Part shown: positions 20,593-32,014 of the stretch, piece after piece
Layout of the letters: each line of letters opens with the position of its first letter
Position numbering within the stretch: the first letter of the stretch is position 1
NCBI GenBank assembly: GCA_001557505.1
Contig: LSAX01000004.1
Location: 310,001 to 374,000, forward strand
Reading direction: 5' to 3'
DNA: 64,000 nucleotides
DNA from: Reticulascus tulasneorum
Lineage: Eukaryota > Ascomycota > Sordariomycetes > Glomerellales > Reticulascaceae
Translations under genes and position numbers: made by a program
Notes under the pieces: model-generated
The model's database searches: none
Told to the model about the DNA's origin: nothing
What the model saw: the letters and a program-made list of their open reading frames with translations, nothing else

Positions 20593-21437
20593 ACTTGCCG
20601 GTCGTTGGCGAAACAGGATTAGAGTTGATGGAATGAATGAGAATCGGTAACTTAGAGGGAGAAATATGTCGCTAATCGATCACTGGTAGTGCTTTTAGGG
20701 CTGCAGGTAAGATAATCAGGAGAGAATGGGAAGAAGAATCCAGATATTTATGATGTCTCCCTCCGAGCCACGGACACCTCGGAGGATTGCAGTTTTCCAT
20801 CCTTGTAAGACGCGAGCAGGTACGGCCCCGTAATCGTAGTGAGATTGCTACTACATCTGTATGATGCTGTTGTGAACTAAACGCGCGTGCACTGCGACGT
20901 GGCTGGTGAAGTTGTGCAGTCTCGGCTGCCAAAACGATATTCGGCGGCGGCGGCGGCGACAGTATAACCGCCGAGGCCGAGCATCCTGGTCCACCCCTAG
21001 CGGCATTTGGGCTCGAACGGCGTCCATGCCGCGAGATTCCACAAGCTCTGCGCAATTCCAGTGGGATATGATGCTCGGCTCGGCTGCATTTCTACGCCGA
21101 GTAGAAATAAGCACAGCGATGCATTCCTGTCGTATTATATTCCTAAGTACGATGGTTAAAGGACACCCAACTATAGCACACCACAGGGCTCCTCGGACAC
21201 AAGTCGTGGTCAGACGCCGAGCTTCTTTCCCCTCCATCGGCTCCTAGAGTACCGTACAACATCGCAGTCAGGAGATTTTAATCGCCTTGCTGTAAATCCC
21301 ATCCATCTCATAATTTCACTCCTGAATACCCCATCCAACCTCGAATATCTCGCATCCAGTGCTCTGCTACACCACCCACTACTGTTGCAAAAACGGGAGC
21401 AACTTGAGAGCCCAATGGGTTCTCGTCGTGATGCTTA
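20593..21437. other. Intergenic region with CGG trinucleotide run
   Basis: 845 bp between the MCT start and the 3' end of the regulator gene. It holds the MCT promoter. A short GGC/CGG run (about 20942-20958) is present. Open frames here are shadows with no family. Confidence 0.4.
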
Positions 21438-23596
21438 TTAAAAGTTGGAATAGTTGTAACGATCCAAGTGGAATTCTTCTGTCAAGATGTTCCAATCGGA
21501 AAATGCGTCGCCATCCTTGTCCCAGGCTGCGCCACTCTCCGATGCATCCTGAGAATCTGCCTCGCGATACCTATCGGCTTGCTGTAGGTGGTTCAGGTTT
21601 TCGCGCGGCCCCGGAGCTTCACTCATCTCCGTATCCTTCAAGGCAGACTCCCTGATGCGGGTGGCCTTCGCCTTGAGCAATTTCAAAACTTCCCATGTAG
21701 AGTCTTGACCAGACATGTTATCTGTGACTAGTGCCTGCTCCAGGTCATAAACCCGGTTGGCCAGGTCCCAAGCCCGCGAAACTCCAGGTCCCAAGGGCTT
21801 GACGCAAAAGTGCCAAAAGACATATAGGAGCATTTTATATGAGGGAAAGCTTGCCCGGATCCAGAGGAACTGCCTGAGAAATGCATCCTCGCTTATCCGC
21901 AGGCACATTTCGAGGGATTCGCTTGCATCCGCCAGATTTTCCTCATGGGCCTCGCGTCTATTGGGATCCGATTTGTAGAGCCACTGCTGACGGCTGACGA
22001 AGTTTACCTTCGTTATAATCAGACGAGAAACCAAGAGTGCCAACCTCTGCATTGGAACTACAGGATTGCAATGTTGAAGATGCCTTTCGACTACAACCGT
22101 CATGTCATCAATGATTTTTTTCCTTGCCATCTCGCTGGATATAGTGTTGGCCGAAGAAACAAAGACATGTTGTAGCTGCTCAATGGAACGGCCGATTTCT
22201 ATCCTGATCAGTTCAAATGTCATAGTCGTCCAGCCCTGCCTCGGCGGCGGTAGTTCCGTCATGCCGGGGTAGAGATCGTTGTCTTCGATGTTCAGCGGGA
22301 GCTTGAGGCCCGCCGAGCGCATGAGGTTGCCGTTTGTGACACCGTAGAACTCTGCCGCTCGTCCGTCGTTGACCATAAAAACCCACCATAGCCGGCGGCG
22401 AATCTCGGCTTCGAATGGAGGCAGCTTCAAGTCCTCTCCATTTCTGTGAAGACCAATCGATTGGGCAGCTCTGATGGCTAAGCCGGTCAGAATCCACACG
22501 GCCCTGCCATGGTTCTGAGTTCGGATGGCCGCCTAAAGATCCAGAGTCAGAGTTAAGCATCCCTTCGGGTACATGAAAGACTCGACACTCACAAGGTAGA
22601 TGCCTAATGCCTGCAATGATTTGAGTGTGGGATTCTCAAGCAAGTTCGACCTTGCCAGGGACTGCTCTATCCCTTGCTTAAAGTTCCCAAGAGCACTGCT
22701 TTTCTCCTCGCCTAGGAGGGCGTAGATATTACGCGATTCCAGACTTGCCGTTGCTGCGAAGTAAATCGCGAACAGCAAGGAAATAACGGCCGGTGGGGCA
22801 TCGCTCGGGTTATCGATGGCAGCGAACACGGTAACCTGGTCTGTGGGAACATGAAGGACCTTGACTGCGGGCTCAACGTTATTGACGAAAGTTTGCCACA
22901 GTTGTAGCGCCTTCCACTTGGGAGGATGAAAGTCCAGGCTATCTTCAGGTGAGTCCGGGGCGCTGGAGAGTATTCCCATCAGATTGAACGGCGATGGAGC
23001 CGCTAAAGGAGGAGGGTCGTCTCTCGGGGTTGACAAGATGGACTGGATCTCTTGCTCCTTCGAGGCACGTTAGGCTAGCATCCCACTCGGAGGCGCAGAC
23101 ATACCTCTTTTATGACTCGCGACAGAAGTAGATCGTTGAAGTATCGGCTGGAAGAGCCATTCTGCACAAGAACCTCATCTGAGGTCCAGTGCTCAATGGA
23201 ATCTCTGGCTGGAAGACCTGGGACGGGGTTGCGAGTAGGCGTGTCAGATGCTGCTGGCTTGCTGATGATGTTGGAGCCGCTAGAGGCCGAATGGGTGGAG
23301 ATCGCGACAATGGTCCTCTCAAGGCGCGCCAAGCGGTTGGCGACCTCGGCGATGGTCGTCTTCCGTTGTCGCCGTGGTGTTGGCTCGGAGGTGGGGTAGC
23401 AGCACAACACACCGGCCCGGACACAGGTTGCGCAGGGGCTCTTCTTGTCGCATCGGATTTTACGCCGATGGCACACGGCGCATGATCGCTCGACTTGCTT
23501 CGGGCCGTTCGCGGCTCTTGGCTCGGTTGACTGCTCGCTCAAGGGAGCCTCACTCGATCCTCTTTCACTGTGAGCATCTTGGGGCGACTGCGACAT
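21438..23596 (-). CDS. Zn2Cys6 transcription factor with fungal_trans domain
   Basis: Three exons, 23105-23596, 22593-23057 and 21438-22532 (introns 47 and 60 nt, GT-AG), give 683 residues. The zinc cluster uses Cys39, Cys42, Cys49, Cys55, Cys58 and Cys65 (C-x2-C-x6-C-x5-C-x2-C-x6-C). A leucine-rich heptad region TTIAEVANRLARLERTIVAI at about residues 80-100 should form the dimerising coiled coil. The middle homology domain is clear: VWILTGLAIRAAQSIGLHR and AEIRRRLWWVFMVNDGRAAE, the usual fungal_trans core. This architecture is common in regulators placed inside metabolite clusters. Its neighbours are an MCT transporter downstream and an LCMT-type methyltransferase upstream, all on the minus strand, so co-regulation is plausible though not shown. 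Confidence 0.93.
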
Positions 23597-24286
23597 GGCG
23601 CCGATCAGTATATGGCGATCTAAGCCTTTACAGAACTGAGCAGAACCCGGGTGTGTGGTTGAAGGAGTATGTTGGGATCGAGGTGAAGGCCACGTCGTCG
23701 TGGGGAGTCAGGCCCAAAACATCGGACGGGATCTGGAAAGAGTTCAGTGGCAGAATTAAGCTCGGACCTAGGCGGGTTTTGGCGCATTGGACGGCTTTCT
23801 TCATCCCAGGCAAGCTGGAATCCTCTGATCCTACTCAGTATTTAGCGCGTGAATTGGCTACACCAATCGATTAATCAGCTTATGAGCTATGAAAAGTTGG
23901 GAATAAAGAGTGAATGGTCTAGACTCCGTGTACCAATAATATCAATTGCATCAATAATTCTTTGCATTGGTTTTGTCCGACCCTGATGCATGTCAACAAC
24001 ACTTGCAAAACCCCCCTCTGGCTCACTACCTAATTCAAAGAACGAAAACCAAGTCGAGAGAAGGATAATGATTGGATATAGGATTAACATGAATCACCAC
24101 TACCGGTCAAACTCAGCATCCTCTAGAATCTATACTAGACTGATTAGAAAATGCTCCGCCTACCATGTATGGGAGCCAGCATATGCTCTTCGACTCGCCA
24201 AAGTTCAAGATGTTACAGTAATGGTGGGGGGGGGGGGGGGGGGGGGGGGGCTTCTCAACACTTGACGATCAACCATAGATCTTTTA
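23597..24286. other. Regulator promoter and methyltransferase 3' region
   Basis: About 690 bp holding the Zn2Cys6 gene promoter and, to the right, a poly-G tract. Plus-strand open frame 23374-23874 overlaps the regulator gene antisense and has no family. Confidence 0.4.
24226..24250 (+). repeat. Homopolymer of 25 G
   Basis: An uninterrupted run of 25 G, preceded by GGT, about 36 bp beyond the stop codon of the methyltransferase gene. Such a run could form a G-quadruplex or be a length-uncertain assembly artefact. No coding frame crosses it. Confidence 0.9.
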
Positions 24287-25183
24287 TCATGCCCGCAAGC
24301 TAATCCCATATGCTCCGAAACTGAATCTGACTATGCGGCCCACGTCCCTGAGCCGCGGGATCCACGATAGCAACCACATCTGGACGCGGCCCAGCAATGG
24401 AAATTCCTCCACTCCGGGCACCGCTGTCCATTGCAAGTCGTCGACAAGCTTCAGGGTTGAGTGCAACTCTTCCAGTGATTTGGCATCGTCCAATCCCCAG
24501 TAAAGCGTCGAGCCTGACTTTCGTATTGGCGGGTTCCATCGCTGAAGCCAAATTGACATTGTGGAGAAGCAGTCAAAGATAATCTCGCCTGAGGGGAAGT
24601 GGCGCGCAATACCCTGGATCAACGCCTTGCCGTCATCTTCGTGTAGGTACATTGAAAGGCCCGCGTCAGTCACTGACGATGCTAAGAGCCGGTAATCGAC
24701 TCCTGGTGGCGCAGGCATGCGGAGCCTGTGCCGCAGTTCGATCACGTCTGGCAAGTCGACATCAATCCACCGAATGGCATAGTCCCCTCTGGGCACGCCT
24801 GTTTGGTCGATCACGCGTAGGGCTCTCGCGTCAAGTCCACAAGCAAGGTGCAGTACTGTGGCCCGAGGGTGTCTCTTGAGAAACTGTGCGGTCCAGCGGT
24901 CTAGTGTGCGGGACCGCAGGGCAACACCGGCGCACATGACTCCGAGGTCCATGCCGGTGCGACGGGCGAAGTCGTAGTCGATTAGCTCGAGTGTGCGGAC
25001 TGCCCATTCGTCGCCTAGTATAGAATGCGCCGCCTTCGCATCAGATGCCTTGGCATACAGTGTTGCTAGCATGGTCTCTTGTGTCCCCCTAAGCGTGATC
25101 TTTGCCTTGCCGGCAGATGACGTAGTGGTCGTACCATCTGGCAAAGACGTTGAGTCTGCGACGGTCGATGAAGAATCCACCAT
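24287..25183 (-). CDS. SAM-dependent methyltransferase of the leucine carboxyl methyltransferase (LCMT) fold
   Basis: Single exon, 298 residues; the ATG at 25183 is chosen because the frame upstream continues only through a GTG. The family is the LCMT/PPM1-type O-methyltransferase (PF04072). The fungal secondary-metabolism branch is indicated by TLYAKASDAKAAHSILGDEWA near the N terminus, then FLKRHPRATVLHLACGLDAR (SAM-binding motif I, about residues 102-120), WIDVDLPDVIELRHR (motif II acidic loop, 139-153), IIFDCFSTMSIW and a final GRIVRFSFGAYG. In this branch the enzyme methylates carboxyl or hydroxyl groups of small molecules rather than protein phosphatase 2A. It is divergent from the WW-HET gene across 617 bp and tandem with the Zn2Cys6 regulator. 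Confidence 0.88.
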   Translation of the reverse strand: MVDSSSTVADSTSLPDGTTTTSSAGKAKITLRGTQETMLATLYAKASDAKAAHSILGDEWAVRTLELIDYDFARRTGMDLGVMCAGVALRSRTLDRWTAQFLKRHPRATVLHLACGLDARALRVIDQTGVPRGDYAIRWIDVDLPDVIELRHRLRMPAPPGVDYRLLASSVTDAGLSMYLHEDDGKALIQGIARHFPSGEIIFDCFSTMSIWLQRWNPPIRKSGSTLYWGLDDAKSLEELHSTLKLVDDLQWTAVPGVEEFPLLGRVQMWLLSWIPRLRDVGRIVRFSFGAYGISLRA

Positions 25184-25800
25184 TATCAGCAAACTAACTC
25201 GCTTTTCCACTCTATTCTAGCATCTGGTGCGCTGTATTTGGGAAACAAAAGCATGCATTTGATACTGACACGTTGATTGATCGCAGGGAACCCCACAAAC
25301 GCGGACGTCGATTTGCCGACAGATCTCGCCGCCGCCAAGCGGTGCTAATCCCCCCTTCTACTACGTATGTAGTATTTTGCTCCAAACTCATTTTGCGGCG
25401 TGGAATCTGGCTTGCAATTGGCTGCAGGACGCAAGAATCATAAATGTACCCATGGCGGCCACCAAATATTCTGTCGATATTTGCGAGATCGCGACAGTGT
25501 GGGCGTCGTGGAGCCTCACTTCCCATGAGCTATTATTGGCTTCTCGCCTTTCGTGGCGTTGAAGCTGAAAATCTATGAAGATCCAGGCGCCGCCACCGCC
25601 TTCCATGATGTGCGGCATGCAGCTGACGGCCTACTGACTTATTTACCTTATTAACCAGCCTTTGGAAGCTTTTGGATGATTTACTGGCGATCTTCTCGCA
25701 CCATCCGTATTTGCTGCATACCTATGCCATTGACTTGGTTCTCTCACTTGCCCCGCACTACGAAGTAACAGCAGCTATTTCCGGTTGTTCATCTGGCCCC
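25184..25800. promoter_or_regulatory. Divergent promoter between methyltransferase and WW-HET genes
   Basis: A 617-bp bidirectional region. The in-frame open reading of the WW-HET gene extends up to a TTG at 25672 but the first ATG is at 25801, so the right-hand part is taken as 5' UTR. No clear TATA box or repeat was identified. Confidence 0.4.
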
Positions 25801-28800
25801 ATGGTTTCCAGTACTGACCCTATCGTCACCTCATCTGCTGGAGAACCGCTTAGGCTGAACTGGCAACAAGGGTTTGCAGATGACGGGAGCATTTACTTTA
25901 TCGAGACCACAAGCGGTTACCTGACAAATATTGATCCCCTGTTTGGCATTCTGCAGCTCGGCCCCCTACCACTTGACTGGGAGGTTAGATGGCACACAAA
26001 CGGCCAGCCGTGCTTTTTTAATAATCGCACAAGCGAAGTGACTCGCACTGACCCGCGCCAACTTCTTGGGTTTGCTGAAGGGAATGACCTACCCGAGGGT
26101 TGGGAGTTGGACTGGGTCGGGGGAACGACGCCGTACTTCGTCAACAGGGGCCGCCGATTAGCAACGCCACGAGATCCAAGATGGAAAGAACCCGGAACAG
26201 GTGATTTACCACCTGGCTGGGAATCGCGTTTAACGGAGAACGGTCGATTGTACTTTGTAAACCACAACACGAAAACGACATCCTGGCAAGACCCAAGACT
26301 GCTTGATGAGGACAGCGGAGACAAACTACCTGAAGGCTGGGAGCTACGCTGGACTGAGGAAGCAGTACCGTATTTTGTAAACCACCATACAAATCTGACA
26401 AGTTGGGTTGATCCTCGGCTCCAAATTATCAAAACTGGATCCATGTTAGACAATAGTCTGCCCAGTGGCTGGAGGATGCGACACTCAGATGAGGGCAGAA
26501 TATACTTTACTAATGACGACTTGAAGACTACTACATGGAGTGATCCACGCCACACAGCAGGCTTGACAAACATCTCCATTGGCCAGAACCCTCAAAGGAC
26601 GATGCATATCCCGAATAGCCAGGAACCCACTGATCCTATAAGACTCTCCCAAATGCATTCGGATAAGGTAACAGAAGCGGATGAGCAGCCAGAAGGCCTC
26701 GGAATTGGTAATCATAAAGTCGATATCGGGGTCCAAGCAAGCCTATCGACAATTCAACGAAAACCAGTAGCACAACGTCAATCAAAGCCAATTCCTCTCA
26801 GTCTTCATCCTGAACTCCAGGCACTTATTGAGGAGGCCGACGGCGACATAGATGGATACGACGGGTTCGCGTCTGGCCCGCCCGACAATCCTGCTTTTTG
26901 TTACAAACCCTTAGCATCAGCAAGGGCTATTCGAATTCTCGACATCCATCCAGCATTCAGCAAGAAAGAACCTCTTGTATGCACGCTTAGAGATGCACAT
27001 CTCGACGGGAAACCTGTTTATGAAGCCTTATCGTACACCTGGGGCGACAAGGAAAGCTGTGTTTATATTCAGGTCGACGATCAACGGTTCCTCACGAGGG
27101 AGAACGCAGCTGCAGCTCTTCGGGAGTTGCGGCTGAAAATCAAGATTCGTTCTATCTGGATTGATGCGATTTGCATAAACCAAGACGGCAACGATGCCGC
27201 CACCGAGAAGTTGGTCCAGTTACCGCTGATGACAGAGATATACGAAAAGGCACAACAAGTCTGCATATGGCTGGGGGAGCTTGACGATGGCGCAGAGATT
27301 GCTATGAAGAGCATGGCTGGCGGAAAATGGATGCCTTCAACCATGGGCTGGACCGGATGGAAAGTCGACCGAAAACATGGTAATCTTCTCCTTCCATTGG
27401 GGGAGCGGTTTAAAAGCGGCAAGGCCATGCTGGAGACTAGCCACCGCACAATAGAGATGGAGTTTGGAGAAATACGCGAGCTCCTCCACCGACCCTGGTG
27501 GACACGGGCCTGGATTATGCAGGAAGCCATTGTTGGCAAGAGGTTACTCCTAATGTGTGGAATACATTCAATGAATTGGGATCGGATAAGCACCACCGCC
27601 GACAACCTGCGCTGGAGAGTATCGGGAAATGCCAAAGGTGGTGAGCAAACCTCATTATTCCACCCATCTCAGTTGCACCTTGCAGATGAGACTCATTCGG
27701 TAATCAATCATTTCCGTGAGTTATGGAGGACAGGGAAGTTTGAAGTGAGCATTTTCAAGCTCCTGGACGAGTTCAGACGGCTTGGCTGTGCAGATCCTCG
27801 AGATAGAATTTTTGCCTTTTTGGGATTGGCAGAGAGCGGTATCAAGTCGGGATTCCCAGCAGACAACAAAGCAAGTGTGACAGCCACCTATATCAGCTTC
27901 GCAAAGTTCATCATTCGTCACACACAGTCTACTGACATACTCAATTGCGCCAGGGAGTGGCGGAGTGTGGAAGCATCTCCAGAACCTGACGTGGCGTACA
28001 GCATGATCGAACAGGCCAGATATCACGACGTCGGCGGCATGGTCACTGACGGTCCGGACAAGAAGCCCAGGGTCTCTTGGGTACGGCTTCCTCCTGGCTG
28101 GGAAAGATGCCAAGACGGACCGAACTCATTCCACTATAGGGATTGGAACACTGACGCGCGGTGCGCCGATAGCCCAATCAGGAATCAGCCTCCATCAGCT
28201 CCGCAACCTGTACACTTGCAACGAGAGTGCCCGGATGGTTGGAAGAAGACCTGGGACAACCTTGGCAAAGTAACCTTGAGATACAGTGCTGAGCAGCAAA
28301 GAGCTGCGAGACACAGGGAATCAATACAGCGCCTGCCCAATCTACCTACTTGGGTGCCGAATTGGGCTGCAAGATCTCATTGGGATCCCGCGCCGTTACT
28401 GGACTGGTCAGAGAAGGAACCACGTTACTTCTCAGGAGGCCGAACAAGCGTGATCATGCACCAAGACAGAAATCGGAAGTGTTTGATCCTGCAAGGTGTC
28501 CAATTCGATCGAATCTTTCGCCTTGGCGAACCCTGGCATCCAAAGCAAGGGCAGGTCCACCCAAGAACCAGGAGAGGCATTTCAGCACTGAGTTCGTGGG
28601 AAAGTCTTGTAACCCTTGACGTGTTGGCATCGAATTGCCCCTATGGGGGAGGCAAAGCTCGCGAGGATGCCTTTTGGAGAACACACATTGCCGACTACGC
28701 AGCTGGTAAAGCAGCTGGTAACAGCGTGGGATGGGCAATGGAGTGCTGGTTCGATAAGGAGGGCTGGGTAAAGGAAGTCCCAGGTTCCAACCAATACGTG

Positions 28801-29481
28801 TCTCAGAATCCGTTTGGCAACAGCTGGTCAAGGGCCACTGTTGCCATGTCGAATGAGCAATACATACAAGGCCATTATGAAAATCGGGTTCTTGAAGGTA
28901 CCAAGAAAACGCATCAATCAAGCGCGAGCTCGAGATCGAGTTCGGCATCCAGTTCGGTATCGAGCTTGGTGTCAGGCGTAGACGAGATTAATTCAACTGG
29001 GGAGGATCCAGAGACCATCGCCAACGAGCTAGCGGATGTCAAGAGGGAGCTTGCAGAAGTCGAAAAGGAGCTGGCGGGGCTCGCCAAGGAAGCGGTTGGA
29101 GTTGCGAAGGACGTTGCCAAGGAGCTTGGCAAAGAGCTGGTGGAGGGCATGGGGAAGGTCGCGCTGGAATCCAAGGAAGTAAGCCAGGCAATAAAATCCT
29201 CACTCACGGAGTATGAGGATACTACCCGGCGAGTCTACAGTGTGTGCGCCCACCGAAGGATGTTTGTGACGTGCAACGGGTACTTTGGCCTTGCGCCGTG
29301 GAACGCAGAAATAGGCGACACCATTGCCGTGTTCAAGGGGAGCAAGACACCATTCACTCTTCGGTCAGACCAGACGAGGAGCCATATCTATAGTATGGTC
29401 GGCGAAACATATGTTTACGGTATCATGGCAGGAGAGGCGTTCGATCTCTGCCCGGATTTGACTTGGATTGGCCTGGTCTAA
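25801..29481 (+). CDS. HET-domain protein with six tandem N-terminal WW repeats
   Basis: One uninterrupted frame of 1226 residues from the first in-frame ATG (25801) to TAA 29479-29481. Residues 17-250 hold six WW units about 40 residues apart (starts near 17, 56, 97, 136, 176, 220), each with an LPxGW-like opening and a closing DPR/DPL. Units 4-6 have both signature Trp (e.g. Trp140/Trp162) and canonical [15 protein letters not shown] cores; units 1-3 lack the second Trp. After a linker, a HET domain starts at [11 protein letters not shown] (about 406) and runs through [16 protein letters not shown] and [15 protein letters not shown]-like pieces recur at about 763 ([11 protein letters not shown]) and 810 ([13 protein letters not shown]). 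A Ser-rich stretch, a long heptad coiled coil (about 1075-1130) and the usual HET C-terminal module ([30 protein letters not shown]) close it. HET proteins trigger incompatibility-type cell death; WW domains bind Pro-rich ligands such as PPxY. Confidence 0.9.
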   Translation: MVSSTDPIVTSSAGEPLRLNWQQGFADDGSIYFIETTSGYLTNIDPLFGILQLGPLPLDWEVRWHTNGQPCFFNNRTSEVTRTDPRQLLGFAEGNDLPEGWELDWVGGTTPYFVNRGRRLATPRDPRWKEPGTGDLPPGWESRLTENGRLYFVNHNTKTTSWQDPRLLDEDSGDKLPEGWELRWTEEAVPYFVNHHTNLTSWVDPRLQIIKTGSMLDNSLPSGWRMRHSDEGRIYFTNDDLKTTTWSDPRHTAGLTNISIGQNPQRTMHIPNSQEPTDPIRLSQMHSDKVTEADEQPEGLGIGNHKVDIGVQASLSTIQRKPVAQRQSKPIPLSLHPELQALIEEADGDIDGYDGFASGPPDNPAFCYKPLASARAIRILDIHPAFSKKEPLVCTLRDAHLDGKPVYEALSYTWGDKESCVYIQVDDQRFLTRENAAAALRELRLKIKIRSIWIDAICINQDGNDAATEKLVQLPLMTEIYEKAQQVCIWLGELDDGAEIAMKSMAGGKWMPSTMGWTGWKVDRKHGNLLLPLGERFKSGKAMLETSHRTIEMEFGEIRELLHRPWWTRAWIMQEAIVGKRLLLMCGIHSMNWDRISTTADNLRWRVSGNAKGGEQTSLFHPSQLHLADETHSVINHFRELWRTGKFEVSIFKLLDEFRRLGCADPRDRIFAFLGLAESGIKSGFPADNKASVTATYISFAKFIIRHTQSTDILNCAREWRSVEASPEPDVAYSMIEQARYHDVGGMVTDGPDKKPRVSWVRLPPGWERCQDGPNSFHYRDWNTDARCADSPIRNQPPSAPQPVHLQRECPDGWKKTWDNLGKVTLRYSAEQQRAARHRESIQRLPNLPTWVPNWAARSHWDPAPLLDWSEKEPRYFSGGRTSVIMHQDRNRKCLILQGVQFDRIFRLGEPWHPKQGQVHPRTRRGISALSSWESLVTLDVLASNCPYGGGKAREDAFWRTHIADYAAGKAAGNSVGWAMECWFDKEGWVKEVPGSNQYVSQNPFGNSWSRATVAMSNEQYIQGHYENRVLEGTKKTHQSSASSRSSSASSSVSSLVSGVDEINSTGEDPETIANELADVKRELAEVEKELAGLAKEAVGVAKDVAKELGKELVEGMGKVALESKEVSQAIKSSLTEYEDTTRRVYSVCAHRRMFVTCNGYFGLAPWNAEIGDTIAVFKGSKTPFTLRSDQTRSHIYSMVGETYVYGIMAGEAFDLCPDLTWIGLV
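25849..26550 (+). repeat. Tandem WW-domain coding repeats (six units)
   Basis: Six units at about 25849-25941, 25966-26058, 26089-26181, 26206-26298, 26326-26418 and 26458-26550. Unit spacing is about 117-132 bp. Codons have diverged between units, so this is an old duplication series held by selection on the protein rather than a recent DNA repeat. Confidence 0.85.
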
Positions 29482-30601
29482 AATACGGTCTCAGTTGTTG
29501 ATCGCGACAGACAAATGTCAGCAAATAAACCTCAAGGCGCCATCTACGAGCTCTCGCTTGAACTTAAGGACAATATCACTATGTACCCCTCTATCGAATA
29601 TAGCAACGTACAGTATTTGAGCGAGTAGGAGATCTAAACTAAGCAGAGTTTTGGCATCCGAAGACGGGAGAGTTTTTGCAGGGGCATTCAGTGTGTATAG
29701 AATTTCATAATCTAGGTATCTCACAATCATGAGAAGCAATTACAGGTTTATTTTAGGGTGCCCATTCCCCTGGTCGTCTGGGATCTACTGGGTATGTAGG
29801 TACCGTCCAACGGGATACGTGCTTGCCCAGCATCCAATCGCATGTGGTTAATGATAGCAGGCAATTAATTGGTGGACGGACGGTCGGATGGTCGCATGAT
29901 GACCCTGCTGCGGATTCTCCGCGGATGACAATTCACCCCAGCCAGTCACGCCAGTCAAGCGAGACCGAGCCATTCGCACCCGATCAGGCCCCGCAGTTTC
30001 GGAATGAGTAATCGAACGCGCATCTCCGCTGTAATGTTGGGCCACCCACCTCGTCGTACAGCTGGACCAACGACTGTCAAGAGAGCCATTCAGCACCACC
30101 TCTCGGCTATTCTACAGGCCGTGTGCCCTTCTGGGCTCCGACTCTCCATGCCCTGTTTCTGCCGACATGCTCCGAGGCCGTCCATGCTGGCGTCCATCGT
30201 CCATCGTCCGCGTGGCTTTGACACTGCGGCCACGATTGCGAATGCATTGCGAACATCCCGATCAGCGTCGGATGAAAGTTAACAAAATCGGACCATCGTC
30301 AAACCAGCGGATCCGCGCATATGCAGTATCAAGATGAATTTCTATAAAGATAGCGTGAAGAACCATGGATTGAAACTGTTCTCCCCAGACATCAAACACA
30401 ATACAATAACCCCAATCATCACATCATCAGCACAATCTACAGCAACATCCATTCACATCAACCTCCAGTCATCACCATCATCAATATCAACAACATCAAT
30501 CCTCATTTACCACTTCAGCCATCTTCAACATACTTCAGTAACCAACACCCCAACAACAAATTATCTGCTTCATTTTACTTGAATCCAACCGTCATTACAC
30601 A
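29482..30601. other. 1.1 kb intergenic region with CA-rich leader of the FAD monooxygenase
   Basis: The last 200 bp (about 30390-30600) are rich in ATC/AAC/ACA trinucleotides with almost no G, like a fungal CA-rich 5' UTR. A TATAAAGA at 30343-30350 lies 255 bp before the next ATG and may be its TATA box. No gene seen in the rest. Confidence 0.5.
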
Positions 30602-32014
30602 ATGAGCTCCAGCAATTTCAAAGTCATTGTCGTCGGCGGTGGCCCAGTCGGACTCGTAGCAGCCCACGCGCTTTCACAAGCTGGCATCGACTTTGTCGTG
30701 CTCGAGAGCCGACCAAACATCGTCATCGATGCCGGCTCCAACTTGGTATTGCTCCCAATTGGAATGCGCGTGCTTGGCCAGCTTGGCCTACTCGGCGCCC
30801 TGGACCTCGTCAGCTCGCCCCTTGCCCAAGTTGAACGCTTCGACCACAGTGGACGCAACCTCGGCGACGGCCGATTCTTTGTAAACTACAAAGAGAAGTG
30901 AGTTGATCCTTCCTCTTGTTCGTTCGTTCATCATCACTAACCATCGCGTAGCCACGGCCGATACCCAAGAGTCATAAGCCGCCGTGAATTGACAAAGGTT
31001 CTCTACGAAGCTCTTCCCGTCGAGAGACAGGCCAGCATGCTTGTCAACAAGAGGGTCTCCAACATCTCCACCACGCCAGACGGTGTGGTCGTCAGCTGCC
31101 GGGACGGGACTTCGTACGAAGGCTCAATCGTCATCGGCGCCGACGGCGCTCACAGCATGATCCGAGAGTGCATGCGGACGCTAGCCCTAGCTGCATCGCA
31201 AGATGATGCCACAGTCGGAGTGAATGAAGAGAAACCGTTCCTGACAACCTACCGAGCCCTTTGGGTCCGGTTCCCGACACAGGCAGACCTTCAGCCAGGC
31301 AACGCCAAAGAAACGCACGGCCGCGACCTCGCTGTCCAGCTCTTCGCCGGAGAGGAAACCACCGTCATTGGAATCTACGAGCACATGGACAAACCAACCC
31401 GCGAGCGGTCCAGATATAGCCAATTGGACGAGGACGCCTTTGTAGAGAGGTGGGGTCACCTACCCATCTCCAAGAAGATGACCATTCGGGACGCATACAC
31501 CGATCGTGTCCAGGCGGGCATGGTAGATCTTGAAGAGGGCGTCGTCAAGCACTGGAGTTGGGATCGCATCGTTCTTGTGGGTGACGCGGCGCACAAGTTC
31601 ACCCCAAGCACCGGTGCAGGATGCAACAACGGCATCGTCGACGTTGTGGTCCTGATCAACGAGCTACACAAGGTCGTAGAGAACGCTCGTGCTTCCGGAT
31701 CAAACCTGGGGCCATCTAAAGATGAGATTGCCTCGGCATTCAAGGGTTATCAGGACGCGAGATTCGAGGCCGTCACGAGCGGTTGTGCGGGTGCGGGCCA
31801 GGCCACCGCCACCGCAACTTGGCAATCCCAGATCTTCAAGCTGGTTGACCGACATATCTTGGGAAGTCCTCGCGCCCAGAAGTTCTTTGGAGATCGAAAC
31901 TCGGTTTCGGTGGCTCGCACACCGGTGCTGGACTTTGTTGAGGGTGAAGAGCAGCTGAACGGAAAGGTCGCTTGGACCTACCCCATGAAGCCGAGGGCCA
32001 TAGCAGCCATGTAG
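30602..32014 (+). CDS. FAD-dependent monooxygenase (PHBH-fold, PaxM-like group)
   Basis: Two exons, 30602-30897 and 30952-32014, across a 54-nt GTGAGT..GTAG intron, give 452 residues. The FAD-binding motif is VIVVGGGPVGLVAAHAL at the N terminus (GxGxxG variant, residues 8-24). The second nucleotide motif is IGADGAHS at 160-167, and the third is GDAAHKFTPSTGAGCNNG at 309-326, which holds the ribose/pyrophosphate contacts of group A flavoprotein hydroxylases. The ISRREL block and overall length match fungal monooxygenases used in meroterpenoid and indole-diterpene pathways as well as salicylate-hydroxylase-like enzymes. It would hydroxylate or epoxidise a small organic substrate with NAD(P)H. 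A hydrophobic stretch typical of membrane-bound PaxM enzymes is not obvious, so it may be soluble. Substrate unknown. Confidence 0.9.

Noticed and set aside
23374..23874. Plus-strand open frame of 166 codons
   Set aside because: Overlaps the first exon of the Zn2Cys6 gene antisense and shows no recognisable protein family.
25917..26579. Minus-strand open frame of 220 codons
   Set aside because: Antisense shadow of the WW repeats; composition is that of the complement and no family is seen.
27081..27635. Minus-strand open frame of 184 codons
   Set aside because: Shadow of the HET domain coding strand; no ATG-supported protein family.
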